Assembly: GCA_037367405.1 (NCBI GenBank)
Contig: JAZKJV010011400.1
Span: 3,656,501-3,720,500 of the forward strand
DNA: 64,000 bases
From: Ottelia alismoides
Taxonomy: Eukaryota; Streptophyta; Magnoliopsida; Alismatales; Hydrocharitaceae
Reading direction: 5' to 3'
A program made the translations under genes and the position numbers. Within the stretch, counting starts at the first letter, position 1, and every line of letters starts with the position of its first letter. The notes under the pieces were generated by a model, which worked only from the letters and a program-made list of their open reading frames with translations, had not been told where the DNA came from and searched no databases. Below, one piece after another: positions 1-7,624 of the stretch.

Positions 1-488
1 AGCAGCGAGCGCAAACGATAATGCCCTCGTTCCCACAGCCTGGTCAGCCAAGGAGCTTCAGCGGGTGCTGCGCCTGCGAGCTGTTCGGTGCCATTGCCCA
101 TTGCATTTTGGGCTGTTTGGCTGGCTGGCCGGCCAGGTTCGGTGATGATGGGGACTACAGGGGTGAGGGACTGGATCTCTAACTGTTCAGGAACGTAATC
201 CCGAAAACGAATATTCAGCTTGGAAGCTCTGCGAGTCGTCAAGCGAACTTCGACATCCGCAGTCCGTCCCGCCCAAAGAGTTTCGCCTTCAGCGCGGCCG
301 TTGATCAGCCGCATAACTTGCAGGCTCGGCAATTCCCACCGCAACCAGGTACGAAATCGCCAACCTTGCACGATGATCCAAATGATTATCGACAATGAGA
401 CCAGCGACAGCAGGGCCTGGCTCCGGACTGTGCCGAGGCTCAAGCCGACCAAGGCAATTGCCACCAGGACGCGCGCCCGCGTGGTCAT
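1..488 (-). CDS. DUF58 domain protein, N-terminal part (cut by window edge)
   Basis: The minus frame opens with ATG at 488 and stays open to base 1, giving about 162 residues with no stop. It begins MTTRARVLVAIALVGLSLG, followed by two adjacent hydrophobic stretches (about residues 7-45, ending SIIIWIIVQGW), then a beta-rich region. That is the usual DUF58 start: two N-terminal membrane segments before a von Willebrand-like domain, which here lies outside the window. The ATG overlaps the MoxR stop by four bases (ATGA), so the two are probably translationally coupled. MoxR plus DUF58 is a standard bacterial pair thought to act in envelope or complex assembly. The DUF58 assignment rests mainly on this pairing and topology, because the diagnostic domain is not visible. 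Confidence 0.75.
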   Translation of the reverse strand, partial: MTTRARVLVAIALVGLSLGTVRSQALLSLVSLSIIIWIIVQGWRFRTWLRWELPSLQVMRLINGRAEGETLWAGRTADVEVRLTTRRASKLNIRFRDYVPEQLEIQSLTPVVPIITEPGRPASQTAQNAMGNGTEQLAGAAPAEAPWLTRLWERGHYRLRSL

Positions 489-1474
489 GGCTTGGGATCT
501 CGCAGCACGGGCACTGATTGCACGACTTGACCAACCACCGCCTCGACGGTTTTGCCATCCATTTCCGATTCGGGGCGCATGATCAGGCGGTGGCCCAACA
601 CGGGCAGGGCAATCGCTTGTACATCCTCATGGGTCAGATATGTTCGACCGTTTAGCAGCGCGTGAGCGCGACCGGCCTTCATGATGTTGATCGCGGCTCG
701 GGGGCTGGCCCCCAGCAACAGATCGGGGTGTGTTCGACTCTGCCGTACCAGGTCGATGATGTAACCTTTCATTTCTTGTGTGCAGAAGACGTCATCCAGC
801 TGCTGCTGGATTGAAATCAATTCTCGCTCATCCGTCACCGGCGCTAACTTGACTGTTGGACGGCTGTGCAAGTCCAGCATGTTGATCTCTTGCTCGCGAT
901 CGGGATAACCAACCAGCACGCGAAACAGAAAGCGGTCCAGCTGAGCTTCCGGCAAGCGATAGACGCCTTCTTGTTCAATAGGATTTTGCGTCGCCAGCAC
1001 CAGGAACGGTTCGGGTAGTGCCAGCGTCTTGCCTTCGATCGTCACTTGCCTTTCCTGCATCGCTTCTAGCAAGCTGGATTGAGTGCGCGCCGGCGCGCGA
1101 TTAAGTTCGTCGGCTAGCAGCAGTTGACAAAACACTGGCCCTTTGCGGAGCACGAAGTCGCTGGTCTGGCGATCCAGCACTTGTGTCCCTGTTACGTCCG
1201 ATGGCAAGAGATCAGGCGTAAACTGAACACGCTCGAAATGGATTCCCAAAACGGTCGAAAACGTTCGACACAAAGTAGTCTTGGCGGTTCCGGGAACACC
1301 TTCCAGCAGCACGTGGCCACTGGCCAACAAAGCCATCAACAACTGGTCCGTAACAGCGCTCAGGCCAACCACAACCTGGCTGATGGAGGCTTGGGTTTTT
1401 TCGCGCAAGTCGCGCACGCGCGACGCAAGTTGGTCAAGGTTTGAATTCGCAGCGGGCACTCGAGGTATTTTCAA
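485..1474 (-). CDS. MoxR-family AAA+ ATPase
   Basis: A 329-residue AAA+ ATPase of the MoxR group, the usual length. Walker A is GVPGTAKT at about residues 59-66, Walker B ends in LLADELNRA near 119-127, and the sensor 1 segment ATQNP is near 161-165, followed by the MoxR lid. MoxR proteins are cytoplasmic ATP-driven chaperones or remodelers that work with DUF58/VWA partners. Here the gene follows DUF4350 by about 50 bp and overlaps the DUF58 gene by 4 bp. The start is TTG at 1474; an in-frame GTG at 1459 is the alternative, and there is no nearby ATG. Family assignment is secure; the client complex is inferred from the neighbours only. Confidence 0.93.
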   Translation of the reverse strand: MKIPRVPAANSNLDQLASRVRDLREKTQASISQVVVGLSAVTDQLLMALLASGHVLLEGVPGTAKTTLCRTFSTVLGIHFERVQFTPDLLPSDVTGTQVLDRQTSDFVLRKGPVFCQLLLADELNRAPARTQSSLLEAMQERQVTIEGKTLALPEPFLVLATQNPIEQEGVYRLPEAQLDRFLFRVLVGYPDREQEINMLDLHSRPTVKLAPVTDERELISIQQQLDDVFCTQEMKGYIIDLVRQSRTHPDLLLGASPRAAINIMKAGRAHALLNGRTYLTHEDVQAIALPVLGHRLIMRPESEMDGKTVEAVVGQVVQSVPVLRDPKP

Positions 1475-1526
1475 TGGCTAAAGGAATGATCTCAGGAATA
1501 CGCAACTCGAATTGGGTTCCGTTCGC

Positions 1527-2930
1527 TTAACTGGCCGTGACGGCGATATAGTTTCTTAGCTGGGCGAGCGTGCGACCAAAATGTTGAAACTGCAGACCAG
1601 GCATTGGCTCGTGACAGCCGCGACTGGCAATATCGACGATGCGTGTCAGTTGTTGTTTGTCTTCAGCCAGGATGGCAGGTGAACGAATCAGCAACACCGC
1701 CAAAGCCTGCTGCCAATCGCTGGAGTGATGAGAGCCAGTCCACTGGATGCAGAACTCGCGAGCCAGGTAACTGGCTGCGGTGCGATAGTCCCCAGCCTCG
1801 TTTCCCGACACAATTTCGAAGGCATGCCGCATGCGTCTCCTGGCTAGCCACATCTCGCGAAGCCGTCGACTGGTCAGCAGTTTCCACAATCCATACAAAA
1901 GCCCAGCGACGATCAACGCAGCCAACAAGACGCGGAAGTAGCGGTGTGGACTGACATGTCGAGGTTGCTGTGCCAGCGCTTCGTTCAGGACGTTGGAGTC
2001 AGCCACTTCTCTGGCAATGGCATTCCCGAGTCGCAGCATGCGCTCTAGCGACGGTTCGGGCAGTGGCATGTTGTTGGCATTCAAGCGATTGCGATCGTTG
2101 CGAATTTTTTCCGCCAGGCGTTCGGTGGCTGAAGACAGCAATCGCCCGTTATGCAGGAAAGCCAACTGGGTTCGTTTCTGTCGCTTGAGCAACTCGCCGA
2201 TGCGCAGGGCAAGCTTGGCATTATCGCCATGCCACAACATGCCATTAGTCAAGAGGCTCGAGTCGGCCATGACCACAAACATGCCTGGCGAGGCCGTTAA
2301 GGAATCGATCGAGACGGTGGACGGTTGACCAACGGCGATCAAGGCTCGCTGCTGACTGGAGGTGGGATAGGTCGTATTGGGATAGGTGGCGATCTTCTGC
2401 CACTGCCAGCGAGGACTACTAATCGGTTCGAACCAATCGCCGCGATTGGTGACGATCGTCTTGACCCCTGGGAACAGATCTTGAGGATCATTTAGCCCGC
2501 GAATCTGCAAGCAATCTTCGTGGTTTTGGTAGCGGTCAAGCGATCTGACGGAAGTGACTGGGCCATTAAAGAATGTGCCGATACCTTTGAAGTCAGAGTA
2601 GACATTCGGACCAGAGTTCAGCTCGCACATCAAGATGATGATGCCACCCTGGTCGACGAAATCCAGCATCTCACTCCGCCGCAACTGGGTGACCGAGCCA
2701 TCTTCGCTGGTGATCACCAGGGCCGAGACAGGCGGGGCGCTGAGCACACGTCGCAGGTCTTCAAACGTTCGGACCCCCTGCTCTTCCAACAACAATTGAA
2801 ATAGATCGAATTGAGGATGCCAGCGTCGGTCAGCCACATCGACGCCACCCGGCGCAGACTGGGCCGATAGCATTCCCGGAGCACCGAGCCAGCACAGAAT
2901 CGTACAGATGAAAAGCAAGCGTGAAACCAT
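1527..2930 (-). CDS. DUF4350 domain protein, membrane-anchored
   Basis: The chosen ATG at 2930 gives 467 residues; a TTG at 2942 is also open but less likely. Residues 1-24 form a signal peptide ending near MLSAQS. The mature part resembles DUF4350, a periplasmic GATase-like fold (segments such as SALVITSEDGS and GGIIILMCELNS). A membrane helix lies near residues 336-354 (LLAALIVAGLLYGLWKLL), followed by a basic cytoplasmic tail with many Arg and Trp. It sits between the DUF4129-type gene (27 bp) and MoxR (52 bp) on the same strand. DUF4350 genes are commonly found beside MoxR/DUF58/DUF4129 genes, so it is probably part of the same envelope system. The biochemical role is unknown. Confidence 0.8.
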   Translation of the reverse strand: MVSRLLFICTILCWLGAPGMLSAQSAPGGVDVADRRWHPQFDLFQLLLEEQGVRTFEDLRRVLSAPPVSALVITSEDGSVTQLRRSEMLDFVDQGGIIILMCELNSGPNVYSDFKGIGTFFNGPVTSVRSLDRYQNHEDCLQIRGLNDPQDLFPGVKTIVTNRGDWFEPISSPRWQWQKIATYPNTTYPTSSQQRALIAVGQPSTVSIDSLTASPGMFVVMADSSLLTNGMLWHGDNAKLALRIGELLKRQKRTQLAFLHNGRLLSSATERLAEKIRNDRNRLNANNMPLPEPSLERMLRLGNAIAREVADSNVLNEALAQQPRHVSPHRYFRVLLAALIVAGLLYGLWKLLTSRRLREMWLARRRMRHAFEIVSGNEAGDYRTAASYLAREFCIQWTGSHHSSDWQQALAVLLIRSPAILAEDKQQLTRIVDIASRGCHEPMPGLQFQHFGRTLAQLRNYIAVTAS

Positions 2931-2957
2931 GAGTGTGATCAAGTAGCTGACTTTACA

Positions 2958-5387
2958 TTACATTCTGGACTGGCTGAGCGATTGCACGATGCGGCGAGCC
3001 TGTTCTAACTGTTGAGGAGTTAAATCTGCATCCTCGGGAAAGTAGCGAGCCTGCTCATAGACATTGGCTAATTCGCTCATGGCCGCAGCATATTGGGGTG
3101 TGTGCTGGTTGAAGTGACGGACAACCAGGCGATGGGTCCACCAGTCGGCCACGGGTCGCGCGCCGCGAACCAGCATGTGAAACGCACGTATGACATCAGC
3201 CCGAGTTTTCAAACCGTCTGACACTACACTAGCGATCCATGGCGATTGCTTTTGAGAACCGGTGGCGATTTCTGCCAGGTGACGTCGACTGAGCCATAGC
3301 ACCACTGCGATTAGCGCTGCCGCCACTAGCAGCACGGTGGTCATCGAATTGGTCCAGCGAAACTCTGGCATACCTAGGCTCGGGGCGGCACTGATTGGAC
3401 TGGAGCTGGCAGCAGATCGCGCGGACTCCGGAGTAAGCGAGATCGACTTCCATAGTTCACCGGCCCAACGCGACCACTGGTCGGAACTCTGATTGTTCGA
3501 GCCAGATGAACGCGATGCGGATGGTGAGCGCGGTAGAGCGCTGCTTTGAGCCTGAGACTTATTGGCAGCAGATGGTTGAGGCGGTGCTGAGCTCTTGGGG
3601 GGATCTGGCGCACGCAAAGCGCTCTTGATCGCTTCGGGCAAGCCGGTGGCGTCGGAATTGCCAGGACCGGTTTGACTAGCGCGCTCCCTGGCGAGTTTGG
3701 CTCTTTCGGCTTCTTGCTCTTTGATTGTCTGCTCGACGATGCGCTTGAGCGATTTGGCCAATCCACTTTGCTCGATCGATTGACGCATGTCGAGTGAATT
3801 ATTCTTGGGGCTGGCTGGCTGCTCAGCCATGCGCGTGACATTAAAGCCTGGCTTGGACCTCGGCGAAGAAGTTGTACCTCGGTTCTCGCCCTGCGCTGGC
3901 GCATCGGACGGCCTGGGCCCGGTTGGATCTTGTCCAGCATCGGACAACTTGGGCGAGCGGAACTCTTGCAAGAATGGATTATCGCTTTTATCAATTTCCG
4001 ATAGCGGCGAAGGTTGCTCTTGAGCAGACGGTTGCGTTTCAGACTTGGCTCCATCGGACTGTCGACCGCTTGAGTCTTGCCCTGCTGGACTGGCTGGTGC
4101 GGGCTGGCCCTGTGGACGAGGATTGGCTCGACCTTCGGCAGCGCTGTTGCCTTGGGGCATGTTCGACATCTCATCGGCACTACTGCCGCCGCGCGAACGC
4201 CAACCAGAGCCATCAGGATTCATCGCCGACCTATTGCCCTGCGAATTGCCAGTTGGATTATTGAATCGATCACCACGCAATTGTGTTCCTGGCTGGCCGG
4301 GCTCTCTGTTGGTTGGACCGGTGGGACCAGTTCGCCGTTGGCTGCCGGGACGCGCATTGCTGTTATTCGAGCTGCGATTGCCTGCTTCGGCATCGTCTCT
4401 GGAAGCATTGTCTCGAAACGAATTACTTCTGCTTTGACGAGAGCCCGCAGGTGAGTTTTCGTTTGAGGAGCCGCGACGTCCTGAGGCTGAGTCACTGCGT
4501 TGATTCTGCCCGCTCGGATCGCCGGTGCGTTCAGGTTGCCAAGGGGCATTGGCTTCCAGTGATTGGCGCTGTTGTTGTTCGAACTGTTTCAGTTTGTCGA
4601 AAAGATTGCGATACTCAGGCGGGATGCCACCGGGCAAAGCCGAACTGTCTGAGGGCGGTTGGTTGTCAAGTGAGCGAACGCTGGGATCATTCGGTTCATC
4701 GGCTCTGCGCTGCTGGGCTGCACTCTGGTTGTCAGAACCATTTACAGCATCATTGGCCGGATCATTGAGCGATGAACGTGGGCGGGTGGTTGATTGATTG
4801 CCAGGTTGTTTACCGGATTGATTGCCAGTGCGGGATTTTGTTGACGCTGACTCCTTGGGGTCCTGGGTTTGACGTCCACTTTGACCGGGCTGATTGTTGG
4901 CTGGCGAGTTGGCTTGATCATCGGTCTTCGGCAAGCCTTCTGCCGAGTTCTTTAGCGGTAGTTGCCGATCGCGGGCAAACTGTTCCAACATGCGTTTGGC
5001 TTGCTCTCGCTGCTTGGGATCAGGCAGAAGACTATTGATCCATTGCGGCGGTATTGAATCAGGGTCGGGTAACTCGAGCTCTCCCTTTTCGTTACGAAAG
5101 CTTTCGAGAGCCGTGTTCAGCAATTCCAATTGCTTGGGCGTTAATTGAAAGCCAGAGCTGTCTGTATTCTGCCCGACCAGTTCATTTAGCTTCTCAAGCA
5201 ACTTTACCTGGTCGAGAACGTTGCCAGCACCTGGCGGTGGCGGAAGATAGCGATGGCTGGGCGAATCAGCCCATGATATATCGCGCTGCGCCGCTGGTGG
5301 AGTTTGGCCAAGCGTCAACAGACCGGTGCAGGAGACCACAACCATAGCGATAGAGGCCAGCCAAAGCAGTCTGCAAATGTGAAGCAT
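2958..5387 (-). CDS. Long low-complexity secreted protein with C-terminal DUF4129-like domain
   Basis: 809 residues from ATG 5387. Residues 1-28 are a signal peptide. Residues of about 30-160 are mildly helical. Residues 150-640 are a very long disordered stretch dominated by Ser, Asn, Gln, Pro, Arg and Gly (runs such as NQPGQSGRQTQDPKES). A transmembrane helix is near 680-700 (TVLLVAAALIAVVLWL). The last 100 residues look like the DUF4129 domain often fused to transglutaminase-like proteins (segment MSELANVYEQARYFPEDADL). It is the first gene of the MoxR cluster. The disordered region looks like an extracellular or periplasmic spacer. Rapid length change is likely, so homologues should agree only at the two ends. 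Confidence 0.75.
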   Translation of the reverse strand: MLHICRLLWLASIAMVVVSCTGLLTLGQTPPAAQRDISWADSPSHRYLPPPPGAGNVLDQVKLLEKLNELVGQNTDSSGFQLTPKQLELLNTALESFRNEKGELELPDPDSIPPQWINSLLPDPKQREQAKRMLEQFARDRQLPLKNSAEGLPKTDDQANSPANNQPGQSGRQTQDPKESASTKSRTGNQSGKQPGNQSTTRPRSSLNDPANDAVNGSDNQSAAQQRRADEPNDPSVRSLDNQPPSDSSALPGGIPPEYRNLFDKLKQFEQQQRQSLEANAPWQPERTGDPSGQNQRSDSASGRRGSSNENSPAGSRQSRSNSFRDNASRDDAEAGNRSSNNSNARPGSQRRTGPTGPTNREPGQPGTQLRGDRFNNPTGNSQGNRSAMNPDGSGWRSRGGSSADEMSNMPQGNSAAEGRANPRPQGQPAPASPAGQDSSGRQSDGAKSETQPSAQEQPSPLSEIDKSDNPFLQEFRSPKLSDAGQDPTGPRPSDAPAQGENRGTTSSPRSKPGFNVTRMAEQPASPKNNSLDMRQSIEQSGLAKSLKRIVEQTIKEQEAERAKLARERASQTGPGNSDATGLPEAIKSALRAPDPPKSSAPPQPSAANKSQAQSSALPRSPSASRSSGSNNQSSDQWSRWAGELWKSISLTPESARSAASSSPISAAPSLGMPEFRWTNSMTTVLLVAAALIAVVLWLSRRHLAEIATGSQKQSPWIASVVSDGLKTRADVIRAFHMLVRGARPVADWWTHRLVVRHFNQHTPQYAAAMSELANVYEQARYFPEDADLTPQQLEQARRIVQSLSQSRM

Positions 5388-5474
5388 GACAACGACCTCG
5401 TCTCGGCTGCCAGAATTCGTTCAATACCCCCACCGACACCATTGTTTCATTATAGTCGTTGGGCAACAAGCCAA

Positions 5475-5659
5475 GGGAGGGCGAAGCTCCTGCTGAGCCT
5501 TCGTTCTGTCCCACCGCACAAGATTCATTGGCATTTAGGCTACGCACCAACACCGCCTGCCGACGCTCGTCCGCGCCCTGGCCAATGATTCGAACCTGAA
5601 TTCCAACCAGACCGCAACCGCGCCCGGTGCTCAAGGCTCGGGTGGAACCTCGCCCTCCC
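5475..5659. repeat. Dispersed repeat R1, copy 1 (185 bp, imperfect terminal inverted repeats)
   Basis: Begins GGGAGGGCGAAGCTCCTGCT and ends with the imperfect inverse, CTCGGGTGGAACCTCGCCCT then CCC. The same 185-bp unit recurs at 20995-21179 in the same orientation and at 41973-42170 inverted. The internal block ATTCGAACCTGAATTCCAAC is nearly identical in the first two copies. The element fills most of the 355-bp gap between two minus-strand genes and has no credible coding capacity. It looks like a non-autonomous palindromic element (MITE or REP-like). Confidence 0.85.
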
Positions 5660-5742
5660 TGCGCATCGGAGAGGTGATATTTGCAAAGGTCGCAACATCA
5701 AACCTTGGCGACGGTGGACACGTGGTATCGTTGGCAGTGGAA

Positions 5743-6456
5743 TCAGGGCAATTCTTTGATATAGATGTTTTTGAAATAGAGATTATCGGCCACGCCATCC
5801 TGATTGGGGTGATATTGCAATTCGATTGGCCCTTTGGCGGGAATTGGTTTGCCCGGTTCCCACAAATTGTCCAGGGGCACCTGGTCGGCCACAGTCTTGC
5901 CATTGAGTTTTACCGTTACCTTGTCGCCGATCATGGTGACGTGAAATGTATTCCATTGACCTGGCGGGTTATCGGCGAACACCAGTGGAACTTTGTGGGC
6001 TGGGTTCTTGTTGTTCCACAACGCGCCGGAGCCTTTGTCCTTTTCCAACTTGAAACGCTCGGGGTTGACGGAAGCTGAATCCCAGATCTGGACTTGAGGA
6101 ATGCCGCGCAGGTAGATGCCGCTATCGCCCTTGGGATTGATCTTCCAATCGACCATTAATTCAAAGTTGGCAAAGTGCTGCGCACTGGCCAGATTGACGC
6201 CTTTGCCATCGTTGACCAGAACGCCCGCTTCGATCTTCCAGTGTTCCTTCATAAGCTCGTTGGCTTTGGCTTGCGCTTGGGCCAGTTCTTCTGGCTTCAT
6301 GCTCAAGCGTTTATCGATCTGAACTGAGCCTTCCCAGCCGCTGAAATCTTGTCCGTTGAATAGCGCCTTGAAACCGGCGGGCGGTTGGTTATCAGCAGCC
6401 AATGCCTGGCTTGCAGCCAGCGATGCAATCAAACAAAGTAGACAGAAAGTGCGCAT
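5743..6456 (-). CDS. Secreted DUF1080 (3-keto-disaccharide hydrolase-like) protein
   Basis: 237 residues from ATG 6456. A signal peptide occupies about residues 1-20 (ending AASQALAAD). The rest is a single DUF1080 concanavalin-like domain, with typical segments FKALFNGQDFSGWEG, GDSGIYLRGIPQVQIWDS, PPGQWNTFHVTMIGDKVTV and GPIELQYHPNQ. The family is greatly expanded in planctomycetes. Characterised members hydrolyse 3-keto glycosides, so a periplasmic role in carbohydrate breakdown is likely. The gene is single and divergent from the aldolase gene, with about 134 bp between them that should hold both promoters. The fold call is firm; substrate is unknown. Confidence 0.9.
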   Translation of the reverse strand: MRTFCLLCLIASLAASQALAADNQPPAGFKALFNGQDFSGWEGSVQIDKRLSMKPEELAQAQAKANELMKEHWKIEAGVLVNDGKGVNLASAQHFANFELMVDWKINPKGDSGIYLRGIPQVQIWDSASVNPERFKLEKDKGSGALWNNKNPAHKVPLVFADNPPGQWNTFHVTMIGDKVTVKLNGKTVADQVPLDNLWEPGKPIPAKGPIELQYHPNQDGVADNLYFKNIYIKELP

Positions 6457-6590
6457 GGTGGGACTCGCAGGGTGATAGGGAGGTTGGCCAGTTGGTTATC
6501 ATAACCCGAAGCGCTATTAGCGGGGAAATGCCCTGTAGATTTCTCAGGGGGTGAGGTTCATTTCCGACGCGTACTTCGTGGGTATCAAAC

Positions 6591-7355
6591 ATGCAGTGGA
6601 TTGATCGCGAAAAGCTCCATTCAGGATTCTTGGCCGGGACTTTTTTGAACCTGGGATCACCAGCGGCCGTTGAGATCGCGGCTGGCATGGGGTTTGACTG
6701 GCTGTTGATTGATTTGGAACATGGCAGCGGTTCGCTGGCTGATCTACGCGCTTTGCTGCTGGCGTGTCGCGGCAGTCAAGCAGCGCCGATCGTACGCATT
6801 CCCAGTGTGGACCCGGACGTTGTCAAGTTCGTGATGGATAGCGGAGCAGCGGGCATCATGTTCCCTTATGTCAGTTCGCCCGAACAAGCCAAAGCAGCCG
6901 TGCAAACCATGAAGTATCCTCCCATCGGTGCTCGAGGTGTGGCGGGAATCATTCGCGCGACTGACTATGGTCAGTCATGGAAGAACTACTTTCAATCGGC
7001 CAACAGTCAGAGCCTGGTGGTCGTGCAAATCGAAACACTGGCCGCAGTTGAAGCGGCCAGCCAGATCGCTGCAATCGACGGTGTGGATGTCTTGTTTGTC
7101 GGGCCCTTGGACTTGTCAGTCAACATGGGATGTCCTGGCGACTTCACAACTGCGCCGTTTGTAGAATCGTTGCAGCGCGTGATCGAGGCCTGCCAGCGCC
7201 ATGGCAAATGCGCTGGAATACTCTCGAGGCCTCAGTTAGTCGCTCAGCACAAATCGCTTGGCTTTCGCTTCCTGGCACTCGGCTCAGACACGGGCGCTGT
7301 CGTCAGCGGATTACAAGAGAGCCTGGCGAGCTTGCAAGCCCCAAAACCAACCTGA
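6591..7355 (+). CDS. HpcH/HpaI-family class II aldolase (2-keto-3-deoxy-aldarate/rhamnonate type)
   Basis: 254 residues, the normal family length. The conserved blocks are LIDLEHGSGSLADL (metal and base region, His at about residue 45), APIVRIPSVDP, SGAAGIMFPYVSS, GARGVAGIIRATDYG, VVQIETLAAVEAA (metal-binding Glu) and DVLFVGPLDLSVNMGCPGD. These enzymes cleave 2-keto-3-deoxy acids to pyruvate and an aldehyde in the cytoplasm, using a divalent metal. The gene stands alone, so the sugar acid it acts on cannot be read from context. The DUF1080 neighbour is divergent but also fits sugar catabolism. Repeat R2 begins 6 bp after the stop. Confidence 0.92.
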   Translation: MQWIDREKLHSGFLAGTFLNLGSPAAVEIAAGMGFDWLLIDLEHGSGSLADLRALLLACRGSQAAPIVRIPSVDPDVVKFVMDSGAAGIMFPYVSSPEQAKAAVQTMKYPPIGARGVAGIIRATDYGQSWKNYFQSANSQSLVVVQIETLAAVEAASQIAAIDGVDVLFVGPLDLSVNMGCPGDFTTAPFVESLQRVIEACQRHGKCAGILSRPQLVAQHKSLGFRFLALGSDTGAVVSGLQESLASLQAPKPT

Positions 7356-7360
7356 CCAAC

Positions 7361-7563
7361 GTAGCCACCGTTGGGCAGTTTTGATGTGGCGCGTTCGTGT
7401 GCGTGTCACCTCTCCAAACGCAGCTTGGGGAGGTCGATCGAGTCCTTAAGGCAAAGATTCGGGAGGGGCCGATGCGTCTGGGAGGAGTCAACCATGGTGC
7501 ATGGCCCCTCCGGCAGCCTCATCTTCAAAAGACTCAACATCAAAGCCTGGCAGCGGAGGCTAC
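7361..7563. repeat. Dispersed repeat R2, copy 1 (203 bp, terminal inverted repeats)
   Basis: The ends are imperfect inverted repeats: GTAGCCACCGTTGGGCAGTT at the left, and the inverse of GTAGCCTCCGCTGCCAGGCT at the right, both running into TTGATGT. Inside are CACCTCTCC, a GGGGAGGT segment and a GGGAGGGGCC...GGCCCCTCC palindrome around GGAGTCAACCATGG. Related copies lie at 25086-25254 and 45402-45658. It has no coding signal and fills the gap between the aldolase gene and the kinase gene. Confidence 0.85.
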
Positions 7564-7592
7564 GAATACTGTATGGACGATGGTTCGGCGGC

Positions 7593-7620
7593 GCAGAGCG
7601 GCTCGGGAGAGCCGCTCTGC
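7593..7620. terminator. Perfect 12-bp hairpin after the kinase gene
   Basis: GCAGAGCGGCTC pairs perfectly with GAGCCGCTCTGC around a GGGA loop, five bases beyond the kinase stop on the minus strand. There is no T-run on the minus side, and only GTTCTT on the plus side. It may be a bidirectional terminator or an mRNA 3' end stabiliser rather than a classical intrinsic terminator. Confidence 0.5.
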
Positions 7621-7624
7621 GTTC

